This document shows positions 31,258-33,615 of a DNA stretch of 33,615 bases, in pieces. The DNA comes from Candidatus Bathyarchaeota archaeon. GTDB lineage: Archaea; Thermoproteota; Bathyarchaeia; Bathyarchaeales; Bathycorpusculaceae. The stretch covers positions 1-33,615 of the forward strand of contig JANXDU010000025.1 of the NCBI GenBank assembly GCA_025059195.1, in the 5' to 3' direction. The notes below the pieces were generated by a model. The model was not told the origin of the DNA and ran no database searches. It saw only the letters and a list, made by a program, of their open reading frames with translations. Numbering within the stretch: the first letter of the stretch is position 1; each line of letters starts with the position of its first letter. The position numbers were made by a program, and so were the translations under genes.

Positions 31258-32388
31258 TCAAGTTGTAGTAAAAGTTAAGCTGGGAGCAAAAGATTTAATT
31301 GCGTCAAGCATTTTTTGTGAAGCTTTCCCGTCTCCGAAGGGGTTTGGAAGGTTTTCGAGTTTTTCGCCTATCTCTTCTCCTTTGTCTAAGATCTCAGTTG
31401 CCCTATGCACTATTCTCTGCGTGTTTGCCCCAACAAGGCAGTTGGCTCCAAGTTTCACTGTTTCCGGCCACTCTGTTGTTTCGCGGAGCGTTATGCATGG
31501 CGTTTTTAGCCAGAAAGCCTCTTTTTGCATTCCGCCTGAATCTGTTAAAACCAGCGCCGAGTTTTTTATCAATTTTACTGTTTCATGGTAGCCTAAGGGT
31601 TTAATCATCTTAATGTGTCTCTGTTTTTGAACCGCACTGTATAATCTGAACTTTCTAAGTTGTTTTTGGGTTCTCGGGTGAGCTGGGAAAACTATGGTTA
31701 ACTGGTTAAGCCTTGTTATGGCCTCCACTATGCTCCTCAAGTTTTCTGGGTTATCCACGTTTTCCGGCCTATGAGTTGTTAGCAAAGCGTATTTTTGGGG
31801 TTCAAGGCCTAACTGTTCAAGGATTGGAGATTTTTCCGCTTTTGGCATCTGCTGGATTAACGCATCGTACATGGTGTCGCCCGTTTGATGGATTTTGTTT
31901 TTGGCTATTCCCTCTTTTAGGAGGTTTTTTGTGCAGTTTTCTGTGGGCGTGAACAGAAGTGTTGAGCAGTGGTCTGTTAGGCGTCTGTTTACCTCTTCTG
32001 GCATTTTCATGTCGTAGCTTCTGGCACCAGCTTCCATGTGGGCTACTGGAATGTGGAGCTTCGCCGCCGTTAAGGCTCCGGCGATGGTTGAGTTGGTATC
32101 GCCTGGAACCACAACTAAGTTTGGCTTCTGCTTTTGCAAGATTCTTTCTAAACGAAGCATTACTTTTGCTGTTTGCTGCGCGTGGGTTCCGCTTCCCACA
32201 TTCAGATTTACCAAGGGATCTGGCAGTTTTAGTTCTTCAAAAAAGATTTTAGTCATCTCGTAATCGTAATGTTGACCAGTGTGGATTACGTCTAAGTGGA
32301 CCTGCTTGTCCTCGCTTGCCAGATGAATGAAAGGCGCGGACTTAATGATTTGGGGGCGAGCACCCAGAACCAGCGCAACCTTCAACAA
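31258..32388 (-). CDS. wecB: UDP-N-acetylglucosamine 2-epimerase (non-hydrolysing)
   Basis: A 376-residue enzyme converting UDP-GlcNAc to UDP-ManNAc. Family signatures are all present: LGARPQIIKSAPF at 8-20, TGQHYDYEMT, VVPGDTNSTIAG, HMEAGARSYD, PEEVNRRLTD, TTHRPENVDN and SGGMQKEAFWLKTPCITLRE. The start is TTG at 32386-32388 or the TTG just after it, preceded by GGTGA at a normal distance. A TATA element at 32416-32425 shared with the divergent GT4 gene would start transcription near 32396. No UDP-ManNAc dehydrogenase (WecC) gene is in the window, so the ManNAc may be used directly or oxidised by an enzyme encoded elsewhere. Confidence 0.95.
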   Translation of the reverse strand: MLKVALVLGARPQIIKSAPFIHLASEDKQVHLDVIHTGQHYDYEMTKIFFEELKLPDPLVNLNVGSGTHAQQTAKVMLRLERILQKQKPNLVVVPGDTNSTIAGALTAAKLHIPVAHMEAGARSYDMKMPEEVNRRLTDHCSTLLFTPTENCTKNLLKEGIAKNKIHQTGDTMYDALIQQMPKAEKSPILEQLGLEPQKYALLTTHRPENVDNPENLRSIVEAITRLNQLTIVFPAHPRTQKQLRKFRLYSAVQKQRHIKMIKPLGYHETVKLIKNSALVLTDSGGMQKEAFWLKTPCITLRETTEWPETVKLGANCLVGANTQRIVHRATEILDKGEEIGEKLENLPNPFGDGKASQKMLDAIKSFAPSLTFTTT

Positions 32389-32415
32389 ACTTCACCAGCA
32401 TTAATTGGGTTCTTG

Positions 32416-32425
32416 CTTTAAATAA
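32416..32425. promoter_or_regulatory. Bidirectional TATA box between wecB and the last GT4 gene
   Basis: CTTTAAATAA reads TTATTTAAAG on the other strand and can serve both directions. Minus-strand initiation falls near 32396 (8-nt leader to wecB) and plus-strand near 32447 (about 30 nt before ATG 32479). The minus-strand leader carries GGTGA, the plus-strand leader GGTAAAGG. Confidence 0.5.
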
Positions 32426-32478
32426 CAGTTATCTATACTTCAGTCAGTAAACACGCCTGCTCCAAGTGGGTAAAGGCT

Positions 32479-33477
32479 ATGTGTCCCCCAAGAAGGGCGA
32501 AGATTAAGATTCTCTTTGTCTATTATAAGTTGGCTAGTTTTGTCCGCAGTGATTTAGAAATTCTTAGAAGGCATTTTGACGTTAAAGAGTTAGAGATTCC
32601 AACTTTTAGAAATCCCTTTAACATACTTAAACTGTTTTTGTGGACTGCTCGTGTTGACCTGGTTTACACGTGGTTTGCTGGCACAAACGCCTTTTTCGCA
32701 GTATTATTTTCTAAACTTTTAAGGAAAAAATCGCTCGTGGTTATCGGCGGTTATGATGTGGCTTATGTTCCCGAAATTGGTTATGGATCTTTGCTTTCGC
32801 CTTTGGAGCGGGTTAAAGTGAAGTTTGTTCTGAGGCATGCCAGCATGGTTTTGCCCGTTTCCAAGTCGACGGCTAAGGAAATGTTAAGGGTTGCTAACCC
32901 AAAAAAGTTTGAAATAGTGTATAATGGTGTTAATGTTGAGATGTTTAAGCCTCTAAGTGAGAAAGAGAATTTAGTCATAACGGTTGCAAATATCACCGAG
33001 GCAACTATAAAGAAGAAGGGACTGGACATTTTTGTTAAAACAGCAGCTTACCTTCCTGAAACTCAATTTGTTTTGATTGGAAAATATGATGACTCGATTC
33101 AGCATCTTAGGAAAATCACTGGTTCTAATGTGGTTTTTGCGGGTTATCTTCCAAATGAAGCACTATTAACTTATTACCGGAGAGCAAAGGTTTATTGTCA
33201 GCTTTCGGCCCATGAAAGCTTTGGTGTAGCGTTGGCTGAGGCCATGGCTTGTGGCTGCGTCCCCGTTGTTACAAAGAGGTATGCCCTCCCCGAAGTTGTA
33301 GGAGACACAGGTTTTTATGTGCCCTACAACAACCCCAAAGCAACAGCCGAAGCCATCCAAAAGGCGTTAAAATCTAACGAGGGGAAAGAAGCACGAGAAA
33401 GAATACAGAGAGAATTCTCCATAAAGACTAGAGAGAGAAGACTTGAAGAGATTATTAATTTGTTATTTCAAGATTAA
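32479..33477 (+). CDS. GT4-family glycosyltransferase
   Basis: A 332-residue GT-B glycosyltransferase. The N-terminal half has ILFVYYKLASFVRSDLEIL and a VVIGGYDVAYVPEIGYG donor-proximal loop. The C-terminal half contains FEIVYNGVNVEMFKP, NLVITVANITEATIKKKGLD and the catalytic E-x7-E signature in AHESFGVALAEAMACGCVPV. ATG at 32479 has a GGTAAAGG purine site upstream. It is divergent from wecB. Its stop shares TTAA with the stop of the incomplete gene on the other strand. It probably adds a sugar to the surface-glycan precursor; specificity cannot be predicted. Confidence 0.87.
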   Translation: MCPPRRAKIKILFVYYKLASFVRSDLEILRRHFDVKELEIPTFRNPFNILKLFLWTARVDLVYTWFAGTNAFFAVLFSKLLRKKSLVVIGGYDVAYVPEIGYGSLLSPLERVKVKFVLRHASMVLPVSKSTAKEMLRVANPKKFEIVYNGVNVEMFKPLSEKENLVITVANITEATIKKKGLDIFVKTAAYLPETQFVLIGKYDDSIQHLRKITGSNVVFAGYLPNEALLTYYRRAKVYCQLSAHESFGVALAEAMACGCVPVVTKRYALPEVVGDTGFYVPYNNPKATAEAIQKALKSNEGKEARERIQREFSIKTRERRLEEIINLLFQD

Positions 33478-33615
33478 ACTGTCTCTTCAATGAGTGCTGT
33501 TTCTTCGTGCATTATCTCATCCCAACTTTTTATTTTAGGTACTTCAATCTTAACCTCGTCTGCGAGCATATTTATAGCCTCTCCAGCCAAAGCTTCAAAA
33601 TCTCCCTCTTCAACA
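33474..33615 (-). CDS. C-terminal 46 residues of an unidentified protein, cut by the window end
   Basis: The minus-strand frame ends in TAA at 33474-33476 and is open to the window edge. It encodes an acidic tail (FEALAGEAINMLADEV, then KIKSWDEIMHEETALIEETV). Too little is present for a family call. Its stop overlaps by 4 bp the stop of the convergent GT4 gene, as in other compact junctions here. The rest lies outside the window. Confidence 0.7.
   Translation of the reverse strand, partial: VEEGDFEALAGEAINMLADEVKIEVPKIKSWDEIMHEETALIEETV

Overview
The window looks like a chromosomal segment of an uncultured TACK-type archaeon, most likely a Bathyarchaeia-like lineage. The lineage is inference; the domain assignment is firm. 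The archaeal evidence is a fructose-1,6-bisphosphate aldolase/phosphatase, a Hel308 helicase, a KaiC-family ATPase, an archaeo-eukaryotic primase-like protein, a TrmB-type regulator, AT-rich TATA elements about 25 nt before many starts, and frequent TTG/GTG starts. No rRNA or CRISPR array is present. One tRNA gene, tRNA-Arg(UCG), was found.

Layout. (1) 1-2008, minus strand: a tRNA-Arg gene with an archaeal tyrosine integrase just beyond its 3' end, a small Cys-rich protein after that, and a ribbon-helix-helix/winged-helix regulator upstream. This looks like the edge of an integrated element reaching left out of the window. (2) 2101-8010: central carbon and housekeeping genes, namely FBP aldolase/phosphatase, a wHTH protein, a KaiC-like ATPase overlapping a primase-like gene, a glycogen-synthase-like glycosyltransferase, a nucleotidyltransferase and a small conserved archaeal protein. 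(3) 8007-15122: a radical SAM enzyme, a stand-alone SRA-like protein, a membrane protein with a cytoplasmic coiled coil, a 2[4Fe-4S] ferredoxin, an asparagine-synthase-like protein without the glutaminase cysteine, a HAD phosphatase and adenylosuccinate lyase. (4) 15119-15373: a decayed small envelope-protein gene with two in-frame stops. (5) 15520-17748: Hel308. (6) 18017-21261: a sulfur-mobilisation operon of a divergent NifS/IscS-type protein, an IscU scaffold, a canonical SufS and an unknown 92-residue protein. (7) 21355-25366: a MoxR-type AAA+ ATPase with a VWA-domain partner, meeting two coiled-coil proteins of unknown function head-on. (8) 25719-33615: a TrmB-like regulator with an operator-like palindrome around its TATA box, then a surface-glycan or N-glycan cluster (flippase, Alg14-Alg13-type fusion, GalE-like epimerase, two GT4 enzymes, WecB) and the 3' end of an unknown gene.

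How the genes work together. The operon at 18017-21261 can mobilise sulfur from cysteine and assemble Fe-S clusters on IscU, with clients in the window including the ferredoxin and the radical SAM enzyme. The right-hand cluster contains precursor-sugar epimerases, glycosyltransferases and a lipid-linked-glycan flippase, which together suffice for part of a surface glycan pathway. The gene order is very compact: four convergent pairs share a 4-bp stop-codon overlap.

The items most worth a second look are the divergent IscS in an operon with IscU and SufS, the stand-alone SRA-like protein, the KaiC/primase overlap, the MoxR-VWA module with its convergent coiled-coil pair, the palindromic operators at 25635-25670 and 1262-1304, and the two-stop pseudogene.
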